NCBI RefSeq assembly: GCF_020080835.1
Contig: NC_058164.1
Location: forward strand, 13,462,142 to 13,526,141
Direction: 5' to 3'
From: Cotesia glomerata
Lineage: Eukaryota > Arthropoda > Insecta > Hymenoptera > Braconidae
DNA: 64,000 nucleotides
Positions 1 to 11,568 of the stretch are shown here, in pieces. Position 1 is the stretch's first letter, and each line of letters starts with the position of its first letter. Below the pieces are notes generated by a model, which saw only the letters and a list, made by a program, of their open reading frames with translations, ran no database searches and was not told where the DNA came from. A program made the position numbers and the translations under genes.

Positions 1-2600
1 TCATGAAAGAAAAAAGTAAGCGATGATGAGTCGAATTTTATCCAGACTCCTTATGACAATCTGAACCAGATATATATTATTCCTATTCAATTATTTTACT
101 AAAAGGTCAGGAGTGAAAAAGTTTTTCTTTATAAATCTTCTATGACCCCTCATTGTTATTCAATGAATAACCTGAAACTATTAATTTTTTTATCAATTAT
201 AAATTCCGGGTCATCCGTGCCAAGAAATTTTTTTTAATTTTGAAATCATAAAAATTGAACTTTAATATTAATAAAAATTTTTATTATAAATTACAATTTT
301 GTTTAAGTTAGTTATATATTATTAAAAATTAAAAAAATTATTTTATTGTATGATAAGGTGGGCTAAGAAGAGTCAGGCGTGATTCCTTTATGACCATCTG
401 AGTCAGTTATTAGTCATCCCTTTCTTTCCGTAGTTCTAACAGGCTATTTGTAAAAAAGTTTTTCTTTACAAATTATCTAAGATCATTTTTATTCATTAAG
501 TAACGAGGAACCATAAATTTTTTAGTTTTCAATGGTTCATACCGGGCCATCCGTGCCAAGTAAATTTTTGTATTTTTTGAAAGAATATTAATAATAATTA
601 TTATTATAAATTTTTATATTGTTTCGGTTGATTTTACATTACTCAAAATAAATAAATAAAAATATTTTAATGTATGACAAGGTCGGCTAAGGAAAGTCGA
701 TTTTCATCCTGACTTCGTACAACAATCTAAGTCTGGTATTTATAGTCTCTATCTTTTGATAGTATTATTAGGTCATTTGTAAAAAGACAACAACACTAAC
801 ATCAACAACACTAACCCAACAAACTAAATTTTTTGGTTTTTAATAATTAATACCGGGCCATCCGTGCCAAGAAATTTTTTGTAAATTTTGAAAAATTATT
901 AATATTTACAATAAAATAGACCTTTTATCGGATAGGTATTACATTTTCTTATTTTAAGTAGTAATACATCATCTGATTTTTATCTTGATTTTTCATGACT
1001 ATCTGATATTTTTTATCTCTATCCTTTCATATTACTACCAGTTTACTTATGAAAAAGTTTTTCTTTATAAATCATCTATGACCCTTTATTTTTATTCAAT
1101 AAACATTCGAGAACTATTAATTTTTTTGTTTTTAATCGTAAATTCCGGGTCATCCATGCCAAGAAACTTTCTGTAAATTTTGAAAAATTATTCGTTTTTG
1201 TAATATAATTAACTTCGTACTGATAATATACAATTTTTTTAATGATTATTAACTATTCGTGCCACGGTAAGACGTGCTTATAATCTACTAACATTTTGTT
1301 TTATTTTATTGTTAACGAGGTTTTATATAATTAAGTAAAAAAAAAAAAAAAAAAGAACTTAAGCCGTCTACATGAAAGTGAGTTTTCGAGTTTCAAATAG
1401 TGCCGCCAGTCTTAAACTAAAGGCAAGAAAAATGTGTTTGTGTGTATGTGCAATATGTGTATGTGTGTGACCCTTTGCAAACTTTGAAACGGCTTGACCA
1501 ATTTCATTGCAGTTACCGCCATTTAAAAGAGCTTGACCGAACTTTGATTTTAGATACAATTTGGACTGATTCTAATGGGCAGATTTTGATAAAATTCAGA
1601 AAAAATATCAAAAAAATTTTTTTTCAAATGTTTTTTCGGAATTACTAGTTCGATAAATTTAAACTTCAAGATTATTTATGAGGTTTAATAAACTATATCG
1701 AATGCCGTCAACCGCGTGAAAATCTACGTTAATATACCTACACTAATTTTTATTACATAATTGGTCTGATAAAAATTACTTTTTATTCTCAATAAATAAT
1801 GCCCCTTTGGTCGAGGTATACGATAAGCGACGTAAAATTTATTTTTTATTCATTACTTGGCCTTGTATCTATAATAATATGGTATTTGATAAAGGAATTC
1901 CAGGCCATCCGTGCCAAGACATTTTCTATAAATTTTTAATAATTATTAATTTCAATGGAATAATTGGTCTGGTACTAATGGTATAACATATTTTTTCTTC
2001 AATCATTACGAATAATTGAAATTCATAAGTAATGATTTTGTCTTGACAAAATGATAAAACAATAGTCTAATTTGTATAGAAGAAGCAGTAAAAGTAACAG
2101 AAGAAGAGGAGCATGCATGCGTCTCTAACTATAATACTCGTGTAGGTATATGAGAAATTGATTTAACCACAAGAACATGTGGTCATTTGTGTCAAGAAGG
2201 GCACAGTTAAATATTTAGAATCCTTTAACTTTTTAATATAATTAACTGGCTTCTAATCAAATGGTTTTTTATCAATAATACCGGGTCATCCGTGCCAAGG
2301 TGTTGTTCGGAAATTACTTACAATCCCTTATTTTCACATTATATCTAGTAGACCACTGATAAAAATAATTATTTGCAAACAATATCGGACCATTATAGTT
2401 ACGATTAGCCTCGACTATTATTTACAGATTTTTTATATTTATATTATAATTAACCGAGCTCTAATTATATTTGATTTTTCTTTGTGTTGATAATTTTAGT
2501 CTCTCAGTACTGAGGTGGACCGTGCTAATTATTCACAACATTTTAATTTTTATTAAATTATCAATCGAATAATAAAATTTTTTAATAAACAATATATTAT
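1..2600. repeat. Diverged satellite-like repeat with conserved GGCCATCCGTGCCAAG core
   Basis: Non-coding AT-rich DNA made of diverged units of about 280-350 bp. Each unit keeps a short core close to CCGGGCCATCCGTGCCAAG, seen near 205, 553, 861, 1145, 1905 and 2281; the sequence between cores is much less conserved. Further units occur at about 29594-34190 (interrupted by transposons) and 43600-44470. The 1740-2600 part is especially close to 43680-44470. Unit phrases such as GTGAAAAAGTTTTTCTTT also recur. No convincing gene is present; short open frames here are artefacts of the repeat. Confidence 0.8.
1360..1700. repeat. Possible diverged copy of the TG-rich inverted-repeat element
   Basis: This part breaks the pattern of the surrounding repeat. 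It has a TG-rich stretch (1436-1470) followed by text like CGGCTTGACCAATTTC, resembling the interior of the element at 25471-26005, where a (TG)n/(AC)n tract is followed by GAATTGGTCAAGCC-type sequence. The terminal inverted repeats are not recognisable, so the assignment is tentative. Confidence 0.3.
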
Positions 2601-2990
2601 TGTAAATGTCATATATATATATATATGTTTATGTACTCTTGCTTATGCGGACACTTCTACGTATCCAGTATGGCTTTTGAAGACTTTTCTGGCTTATGCG
2701 GACGGTCCGCTATAACTCTAGGCATACAGTCTGGCTTTTGAAGACCGTCCGCGATAATCTGGTCCGCGAAAACCCATTCAACTCTTTCTGTATTACACCC
2801 CACGTGATTACGCATGTAAATCTAGTTTTTTTTCCTTTTCTAAATGTATTGATTATTATAAAGTTCTCCTTAAGAAATAAAACATACTTATGGGGTTTTT
2901 TAACTAACAGTTTTTTTATAAATCAATTGATTAGTTTTTCAGTTAGTTTTACGAGCTTATACAGATACATGCAATGAGGATAAAAAAATA
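2601..2990. other. Non-coding junction with a short direct duplication
   Basis: A (TA)n stretch (about 2612-2627) is followed by two related copies of a ~50-bp segment: GGCTTATGCGGAC near 2640 and 2692, and GGCTTTTGAAGAC near 2670 and 2731. The phrase GGTCCGCGAAAACC at about 2760 recurs near 27513. No gene is seen. Confidence 0.45.
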
Positions 2991-3685
2991 TCCATTTAAG
3001 TAACAACTCCCAGAGTTATGTTAAAAAAAAATGATCATAAATTTGATTTTATTGACCAAACAAGCAATTAGTAATTTTCATCTACAATACTGAATTAAAT
3101 TATGAAAGGACGATATCAGTCGATTGATTATAGTAATGTGCGGCTTATTATAAAATATACGCATGGGGCCTGATTGATAATACTTTGTTAAGCATCAGCT
3201 GATCGGCTTTTCCAGTTATTATTATTAATTCGCAAACATATTCAACTGCAATAAGAATCTCCAGCTAAGTAATAACTCCCAGAGTTGAGTATAAAAAAAA
3301 AGTTGATCAAAAATAATATTGTTATCAAAAAAAGGAATAAAAAATTTTTATCCATAATACTTATTTATATAATAACATGCCAATGGCAGCTGATCGATTG
3401 TTATAATATTATGCTTATAATAAATCTTCCGCGTGGGGTTTTATAAATAATATTTTTTCTAAATCAGCTGATTAGTATTTTTAGTGAGATTTATTAGCTT
3501 ACAGGTATATGAATCAGGGATACAAACATCTAGCTAAGTATCAACTCTTAGTGTTGAGTTATAGGAAAAAAATTGATCACAAATTACACGACTCATGATG
3601 CGAAGCATCAGAGAGTGCTTTACGATCGAAAAATTTTTTTTGCCTCATTTTGGCAACTATTTTTAGTATTATAACCTTGTTAGTT

Positions 3686-3801
3686 CAGTGTGGCCAGAAC
3701 GTGCTCTTTTCTTACCCCCACTTTGTAGGCCACTCTCATCTGACAACATTGAAAAGCGGTACAAAGTGGGGGTAAAAAAATCGCACGATCTGGCCACACT
3801 G
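3686..3801. mobile_element. hAT-type MITE with perfect 8-bp target duplication
   Basis: A 116-bp element with terminal inverted repeats CAGTGTGGCCAGAACGTGC (left) and the complement of CAGTGTGGCCAGATCGTGC (right). The inverted repeat runs further inward through the ACCCCCACTTTGTA stretch, so nearly the whole element can fold into a hairpin. It is flanked by the direct repeat TGTTAGTT at 3678-3685 and 3802-3809. An 8-bp duplication and a CAG terminus are typical of the hAT superfamily. No coding capacity. Confidence 0.85.
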
Positions 3802-4654
3802 TGTTAGTTCACGAAATCAAGATATTTTGCATACTATTGTCGAGATAATTCAATGGAGATTAATTCCATACTTTCTAAAAATTGATTTACTGCAATAGAA
3901 ACGGAAAAAAACATCAAAATAAGTTAAAAAATTTTCCTATCCGTCGTGTATGAAACCCCGGAAACACTGTAATTTGTGAAAAAATCAATTATTTGAGTTA
4001 AATTTTTTTTTTTTTAAATTCTAATCGACAATTGTAGGTCACTGAATGCTAATGGCTAATTAATTCAGTGTCGTTTAATTACAATTAATAAAAAACGAAA
4101 ACTACAAGACTGTATATCTATATATATATTCCATGTAAAATTAACATGGATGGTGATATATCTATATCTATAGATATTATATACATTTATTCCACCAGGG
4201 GCGCTTGTGCAGTATCTTTCTACTACAGCTGTTCTTTCGGCAATTAATTTTGAACTTAAGTTTTTTTTTTCCATTTTTCATAATTAAATGAGCATTATGA
4301 GTCGTGCACTTTTGGATTTTCCAAAGTTTTTTCTTATTATCACAACAATCGATAAGAAATTTTTTACGGAAGTTATCAGCTATATTATTAAATAACAATG
4401 GCAGATAATTAATTATGGGAATTTTCAGCATATGATGAAATATAGGCGTGGGATTTTATTCATAATACTTTTTTATAAATCAGCAGATCGGCTTTTCCAG
4501 TCAGTATTATCAGCTCACAGGTATATACGACTAGAATAAAAGAATTTGACTGAGTAATAACTTCTAGAGTTGAGTTAAAGATAATAATTGATCACAAATT
4601 TTCTTATTTTCAAAACAAGCCATAAGAAATTTCTATCTATAACACTTATCCACA

Positions 4655-4740
4655 AATTCGGTAGAATCTGGTGCCAAGTTCCGTTCGAATCCGTTGTAAA
4701 CGGAGCGCCAGACTACTGAGTCCACAGATTCGGTAGAAAA
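4655..4740. repeat. Copy of an interspersed ~65-bp hairpin repeat
   Basis: Imperfect inverted repeat whose arms read CGGTAGAATCTGGTGCC and the complement of CAGTAGTCTGGCGCTCCG, with an inner stem TCCGTTGTAAACGGA. Closely related hairpins lie in the opposite orientation at 62261-62327 and 63261-63323. The flank CCACAGATTCGGTAGAA repeats one arm once more. Confidence 0.7.
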
Positions 4741-4955
4741 ACTAACTAAAATCTTAAGCGTTCACACACACATGTTGATAAATTTTAGTATTTTGCCGGC
4801 AATCATTCTCTTATTTATTTACTTTTCATTTTCGCGGAAAAGTATTAAATTTAAATTGTCGACTTTTTTAAAAATTACAAAAAATACTAAAATTCGATCA
4901 AAAACCGTTTCACTGTAAAAAATAGCGCCAAGTCCACGTTCATAAGACTATTATA

Positions 4956-5383
4956 ATAAATAATAGTTTAAAAAAACTAAAAACACGCTTTTTATAGAAA
5001 ACCAAACTAAAAAATAGAAAATAAATTTTAATAAATTTAAATTAAGAATAGTGTTAAAAATTTCAATAAATATAAATTAATAATAGTGTAAATAAAAAAA
5101 TGTATTTTATTTTAAAAAAAGCGTGGGGTGCATGGTGTCAATAGTTATAAATATTTTATTGACAGATATGAGTAGAGTGATTATCATTTTGATATCTTAA
5201 AAAGCACCCCACGCTTTTTAAAATAAAATACATTTTTTATTTACACTATTATTAATTTATATTTATTGAAATTTTTAACACTATTCTTAATTTAAATTTA
5301 TTAAAATTTATTTTCTATTTTTAGTTTGGTTTTCTATAAAAAGCGTGTTTTTAGTTTTTTAAACTATTATTTATTTTTACTTT
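4956..5383. repeat. Long palindrome, ~175-bp arms around a ~72-bp loop
   Basis: The left arm (about 4956-5131) and right arm (about 5204-5383) are near-perfect reverse complements and end inward at GCGTGGGGTGC (5121-5131) and GCACCCCACGC (5204-5214). The inward boundary uses the same GCGTGGGGT motif as the surrounding satellite. A partial third copy of the arm end follows at 5384-5440. Either a foldback-type non-autonomous element or an inverted duplication of satellite-derived sequence; no target duplication was identified. Confidence 0.75.
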
Positions 5384-5529
5384 TTAGTTTGGTTTATTTA
5401 TAAAAGCGTGATTTTTAGTTTTTTAAACTATTATTTGTTGATTATCAAAAATATTCAGGCGCGCAAATTACCCACGGAGAGTTACATACTGACAAACTGA
5501 CATACAAGTGAAGCTAATATAAAGCGTGT

Positions 5530-6294
5530 AAAACCTACGGAGGAAAACACCTGGTTTCGAAATATAACTTCGGGATGGTCATCAGAGGATTCCGGGTTGA
5601 TGTACGGGTTTATCTGTGCCATTCCCGATGAAAACCTACGGAGGAAAACACCTGGTTTCGAGATATAACTTCGGGATGGTCATCAGAGGATTCCGGGTTG
5701 ATGTACGGGTTTATCTGTGCCATTCCCGATGAAAACCTACGGAGGAAAACACCTGGTTTCGAGATATAACTTCGGGATGGTCATCAGAGGATTCCGGGTT
5801 GATGTACGGGTTTATCTGTGCCATTCCCGATGAAAACCTACGGAGGAAAACACCTGGTTTCGAGATATAACTTCGGGATGGTCATCAGAGGATTCCGGGT
5901 TGATGTACGGGTTTATCTGTGCCATTCCCGATGAAAACCTACGGAAGAAAACACCTGGTTTCGAGATATAACTTCGGGATGGTCATCAGAGGATTCCAGG
6001 TTGATGTACGGGTTTATCTGTGCCATTCCCGATGAAAACCTACGGAGGAAAACACCTGGTTTCGAGATATAACTTCGGGATGGTCATCAGAGGATTCCGG
6101 GTTGATGTACGGGTTTATCTGTGCCATTCCCGATGAAAACCTACGGAGGAAAACACCTGGTTTCGAAATATAACTTCGGGATGGTCATCAGAGGATTCCG
6201 GGTTGATGTACGGGTTTATCTGTGCCATTCCCGATGAAAACCTACGGAGGAAAACACCTGGTTTCGAGATATAACTTCGGGATGGTCATCAGAG
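5530..6294. repeat. 101-bp tandem satellite, about 7.6 near-identical copies
   Basis: Units start with AAAACCTACGGAGG at 5530, 5631, 5732, 5833, 5934, 6035, 6136 and 6237, an exact 101-bp period. Only scattered single-base differences are seen (for example GGAAGA for GGAGGA near 5943, CCAGG for CCGGG near 5997). The unit is clearly richer in GC than its surroundings. No open frame runs through the array, and it lacks the short repeat/unique spacer alternation of a CRISPR. Confidence 0.95.
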
Positions 6295-6385
6295 GATGAC
6301 TAGGAAGGTCATCACCTGGGTTCTAGGTTGATAATAATCAAAATTTAAATAATATCATTATGGTTGTCTCTTTATGCGAAGGAGA

Positions 6386-6497
6386 GTTACATACTGACAA
6401 ACTGACAAACTGACACACTGACAAACTGACAAACTGACAAACTAACAAACTGACAAACTGACAAACTGACAAACTGACAAACTGACAAACTGACATA
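6386..6497. repeat. 8-bp minisatellite (ACAAACTG)n
   Basis: About twelve tandem copies of ACAAACTG with occasional variants (ACACACTG, ACAAACTA). The sequence around it, GAGAGTTACATACTGAC followed by TACAAGTGAAGCTAATA and AAAGCGTGTAAAA, also occurs at 5478-5530 on the other side of the 101-bp array, but there with only one or two copies of the 8-mer. The 101-bp array is therefore bracketed by a direct duplication. Confidence 0.85.
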
Positions 6498-9400
6498 CAA
6501 GTGAAGCTAATAAAAAGCGTGTAAAAACAAAATTTCTTTCCTTTCCAAAAAGATATAAAATAAAAAAATGAAAAAATTCAAGTGACTGATGATATGATTG
6601 TATATGATTCTCGATAAATAAAAAAAAATTTATTGTGAATTTAAAAATGAAAAAAGAAAACAATTCTGGAATGTACTTGGTGTACGTTATTGTGTAATTC
6701 AAATTTTTTGTCCTAATATATAGATTTTACGAATTTTACAAGAAAAAAAAATATTTTGCAACTACGCACATTAAATACATTCCAAAATTGTTTTTTTCTT
6801 ATTTTTAAATTTACAAAAAAATTTTTTATAACTATCGTAATTCATATACAATCATATCGGTTACTTAGAATTTTTTATTTTTTATTTTACATCTTTTTGT
6901 AGAGGAAAAAAATACACGCGTGGGGTTTTATTTATAATATTTCTTATAAATCAGCTGATTAATGTTTTTAGTTAGTTTCATTAACTTATAGGTATATGCA
7001 ACGAGGATAAAAAAATTCAGCTAAGTAATAACTCCTAGTGTTGAGTTATCAAAAAAAATTATCAGAAATTTTATTATTATATCAACAATTCATACATAAT
7101 TTTTTTCTAAATTACTCAGTTATATTATCAAATGACAATGTAAGCTGATCGATAATAGTAATTTTTACTTAAATAATAAAACATACGCGTGGGGTTTTAT
7201 ACTTAAGATTTTTTTATAAATCAATTGATAGGCTTTTCTAGTTAATTTTACTTGCTTACAGGTATATTTAACTGGAATAGAAAAAAAAATGGTGAGGAAT
7301 AACTCCTAGAGTTGATTTAAGAAAAAAAAATTGATTAGAAATCATCTTATTTTCAAAACATGCAGAACGAATTTTCTATCAATAAAACTCATTTACATTA
7401 TAACATGCTAATGTCAGCTGATTAGTATTTTTAATTAGTTTTAATAGCTTGCAGGTATATAAAACTAGAATTAATACATCCAGATAAGTAATGACTGTCA
7501 GTGTTAAGTTATAGAAATAAATATTAATTAAAAATTTTCTTATTATCACAGCAAGTCATCAGTAATTTTATTCTCAAATACTTAGTTATTTCATTAAACA
7601 ATAATGTCAGCTGATTGACTATTATTATATTATCTATAATACGAAACATACGCGTGGGGTGTTATCAATAATATTTTTTATAAGTCAGCTGATAAGTTCT
7701 TTTTGTTAATTTTTTTTATCTCACAAGTATATCCAGCTAGGATAGTGAATTCTAGCTAAGCAACCACTCCTAGAGTTAAGTTATAGAAAAAAATAAACAT
7801 TGATTAAAAATTTTTTCATTATTATAAGTGACAAAAAATTTCTATTTAAAACACTGATTTATATTACAACATGCAACTGTCAACTGATTGATCATTATTG
7901 TATTCACCTTAAAAAAAAATATACGCGTACGGTTTTTTTTATAATATTTTTTTTAAATTAGCTGATTAATATTTTCAGTTAGTTTTATTAACTTATAGGT
8001 ATATGCAACGAGGATAAAAAAATTCACCCAAGTAATAGCTCCTATTTTTCAGTTATGAAAAAAAAAATGATCGGAAATTTTATCATCATCTCAATAATTC
8101 ATACATAATTTCCTTCAAAATTACTCATCAGCTATGGTATCAAATGACAATGTCAGCTGATTGATAGTAGTAATTTTTTTCTAATAATAAAAAATACGCG
8201 TGGGGTTTTATTAATAAAATTTTTCTTCTGCAATCAGCTGATTGGCTTTTCTAGTTAGTTTTATTTGCTCACAGGTATATTCAACTAGAATGACAACTAG
8301 CTAAGTTATAACTTCTAGAGTAAATTTTAGAAAAAAAAAATGATCAAAAATCATCTTGTTGTCAAAACATGCAGAAATAGTTTTCTATCTATAAAATTCA
8401 TTTACGTTATAACATGCCAACGTCAGTTAATTAGTATTTTTAATTATTTTTAATAGCTTGCTGGTATATAAAACGAGAATTAATACATCCAGATAAGTAA
8501 TGACTGTCAGTGTTGAGTTATAGAAATAAATATTGATTAAAAATTTTCTTATTATCACAACAAGTCATCAGTAATTATATTCTCAAATACTTAGTTATTT
8601 TATTAAACAATAACGTCAGCTGATTGACTATCATTATATTATCTATAATACGAAAACATACGCGTGGGGTGTTATCAATAATATTTTTATAAGTCAGCTG
8701 ATAAGTTGTTTTTGTTAGTTTTTTCATCTCACAGGTATATCCAGCTAGGATAGTGAATTCTAGCTAAGCAACTACTCCTAGAGTTAAGTTATAGAAAAAA
8801 ATAAACATTGATTAAAAATTTTTTTATTATCACAACAAGTTATAAGAAATTTCTATTTATAACACTGATTTATATTACAACATGCAAATGTCAACTCATT
8901 AATCATTATCGTATTCACCTCAAAATAAAACTTACGCGTAGAGTTTTACTTATAATATTTTCTTTAAAGTAGCTAACTAATATTTTTAGTTAGTTTTATT
9001 AACTTATAGGTATATGCTACGAGGATAAAAAAATTCACCCAAGTAATAACTCCTATTGTTTAGTTATGAAAAAAAAAATGATCGGAAATTTTATCATCAT
9101 CTCAATAATTTATACATAATTCCCTTCAAAATTACTCATCAGCTATGGTATCAAATGACAATGTCAGCTGATTGATAGTAGTAATTTTTTCCTAATAATA
9201 AAAAAATACGCGTGGGGTTTTATTAATAATACTTTTTTTTAAATCAGCTGATCGGCTTTTCTAGTTAGTTTTATTTGCTCACAGGTATATTCAACTAGAA
9301 TGAAAACAACTAGCTAAGTCATAACTCCTAGAGTTAAGTTAAGAAAGAAAAATTGATCAGAAATCATCTTGTTGTCAAAACATGCAGGAAGAATTTTCTA

Positions 9401-10359
9401 TCTGCAACACTTATCTATATTACAACATGCAAGTGTCAGCTAAATAAAACATACGCGTAGGGTTTTATTTATAATATTTTATATAAATCAGCTAATTCGC
9501 ATTTTTAATTAGTTTTATTAACTTATAGGTATATGCAACGAGGATAAAAAAATTCAGCTGATTAACAACTCCAGTGTTCCGTTCAAAAAAAAAAAAAAGT
9601 TATCAGAAATTTTTTTATGGTGTAAACAATTCATATATAATTTTTTTTTAAATTGCTTAGTTATATTAGCAAATGACAATGTTATCAGATTGATCATAGT
9701 CATTTTCACTTAATAATGAAACATACGCGTGGGGTTTTATCTATTATGTTTTTTTTTATAAATCAGCTGATCAGCTTTTCGAGTTAGTTTTATTTGCTCA
9801 CAGGTATATGCAACTAGATCGAAAAAATCTAGGTAAGTTATAACTCCTAGAGTCGTGTTATAGAAAAAAAAAATCGATGAAAAATTGTCTTATGACAACA
9901 AGTCATAAGAAATTCCTTATCTATAATTCTCATTTATATTATAACACGCCGCTGTCAGCTGAGTGATCATTTTCATATTCTGCTTTAAATGAAACACTAG
10001 AAATTTGAATAGCGTGCTACGCGCGCGCCTTAATTTTAACCAATAAGGAATCGTGGCCCGTTTTTTGCGAGTTTCGACCTTTGACTAACTTCAAGACTTT
10101 CATGTATTTTAATTTATAGGATACTCATTGAGTTTTATTAATAAAATTTTTAAAAAATTAGCTTATTAGTTTTTTCAGTTAGTTTTATTAGCTCATATGT
10201 ATGTGCAACTAGGATGTAATGATCCAGCTAAGTTATTACTCCTAGTGTTGAGTTAAAAAAAAAAAATTGATTACATATTTTCCTATCCTCAAAAGAACCA
10301 ACTAGAAATTTTTATCAATAACACTCATTCATATTATGCAAATGTCATCTGATTGATTA

Positions 10360-10526
10360 TTGGTAAATGGCACCGTGTAAAAAGGCCTATTACCAAAACC
10401 TGGTTTGAGTAGTTGAATATTTTAACGCCAGACGGCAAGTACGTCACCGCCATAAGAATACATGACCTGGTTTGAGTAGTGCTGTTTTCGACCACGAGGT
10501 GGTGTCTTGTTATTGCCATTTACCAA
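10360..10526. mobile_element. Tc1/mariner-type MITE inside a satellite monomer
   Basis: A 167-bp insertion with terminal inverted repeats TTGGTAAATGGCA and TGCCATTTACCAA, flanked by TA at 10358-10359 and 10527-10528. The flanks rejoin to the normal monomer phrase (GATTGATAGTAGTAATTTT in sister copies), which confirms the boundaries. The interior contains the direct repeat ACCTGGTTTGAGTAGT twice. No coding capacity. Confidence 0.8.
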
Positions 10527-11568
10527 TAGTAATTTTCAGCTTATAAGTAATAAGACATACGCATGGGGTTTCATTCATAATATTTTTTTACAAATCAGCT
10601 GATCGGCTTTCCTCGTAAGTTTTGTTAGCTCACAGTTATATCCAACTAGGATAAAAATATCTATTTAAGTAACAACTTTTACATTTAAGTTAAAAAAAAA
10701 TTGATCACAAATATTGTCATTGTCAAAACAAGCAATAAGAATTTTCTATCTATAATGCTCAGTTATATCATTAAATGATAGTATCAGCTGATTGGTTACA
10801 GTAATTTTTACCTTATTATAAATCATACGCGTAGGGTTTTATTCATATTATTTTTTTTTTATAAATCAGCTGATCGGCTTTTCCAGTTAGTTTTAATTGT
10901 TTCACAGGTATATTCAATCTAGTTGATTAATAACTTCTAGAGTTAGGAAATAAAAAAAAAAAAGAAATTAACTAAAATTTTCTTATTGCCATATCACAAA
11001 ATATAAATTTCCATCTATCACACTTATTCATATTATGACATGCCAATATCAGCTAGTCTATTATGATAAGTTTCTTCTTAAAATATAACAAACGCATAGG
11101 TTGTTTTAATTAACATTTTTCAACAAATCAGCTGATTATTTCTTTAATTAGATTTGCTATGATATATATTTAATTAGGATCAAAATCTCCGACTTAGTAA
11201 TAAGTCCCGGAGTTGAGTTATAAAAAAAAAATTAATGATAAAATTACTTATAATCACAACACGCTATTAGTCATTTTTATCTTGAATACTCAGTTATCTA
11301 TTAAATGACAATATCAGTTGATTAATTATAGTATTAATTGCCTTATAATAAAACATACGCGCGGAGTTTTACTAATAATATTTTTTATTAAATCAGCTAA
11401 TTCGGCTTTTCGAGTTAGTTTCAATAGCTCACAGCTGTGATCAATTAACATTTCTAATTCGTTCAAATTTTGCCGCGCACAATAATTTCTTTTATTTGAC
11501 CTTATCGGCCTCTCGTGGTTGAAATGCGAATCCTAATATAAAATTGACATAAGAATTATGGTATAGTA

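Larger units (their letters stand above)
2990..11450. repeat. Satellite array, ~273-bp monomer, higher-order unit ~1.01 kb
   Basis: Diverged tandem monomers marked in order by AAATCAGCTGAT, TCACAGGTATAT, TAACTCCTAGAGTT and ACGCGTGGGGTTTTAT. The last marker occurs near 3430, 6917, 7188, 7650, 7923, 8197, 8660, 8932, 9209, 9453, 9725, 10825 and 11357 (with variants near 3160, 4446, 10560 and 11093). Between about 6.9 and 9.9 kb the same succession of variants recurs: the marker at 7651 reappears at 8661, 7923 at 8934 and 8196 at 9208, a period of 1010-1012 bp. Isolated relatives lie near 12355, 12636, 13455, 14712, 26921 and 27303. The array is interrupted by elements annotated separately. Open frames within it are short and not gene-like. 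Confidence 0.85.

Noticed and set aside
5530..6294. CRISPR-like periodic repeat
   Set aside because: The whole 101-bp unit repeats without unique spacers, in eukaryotic DNA; it is a tandem satellite.
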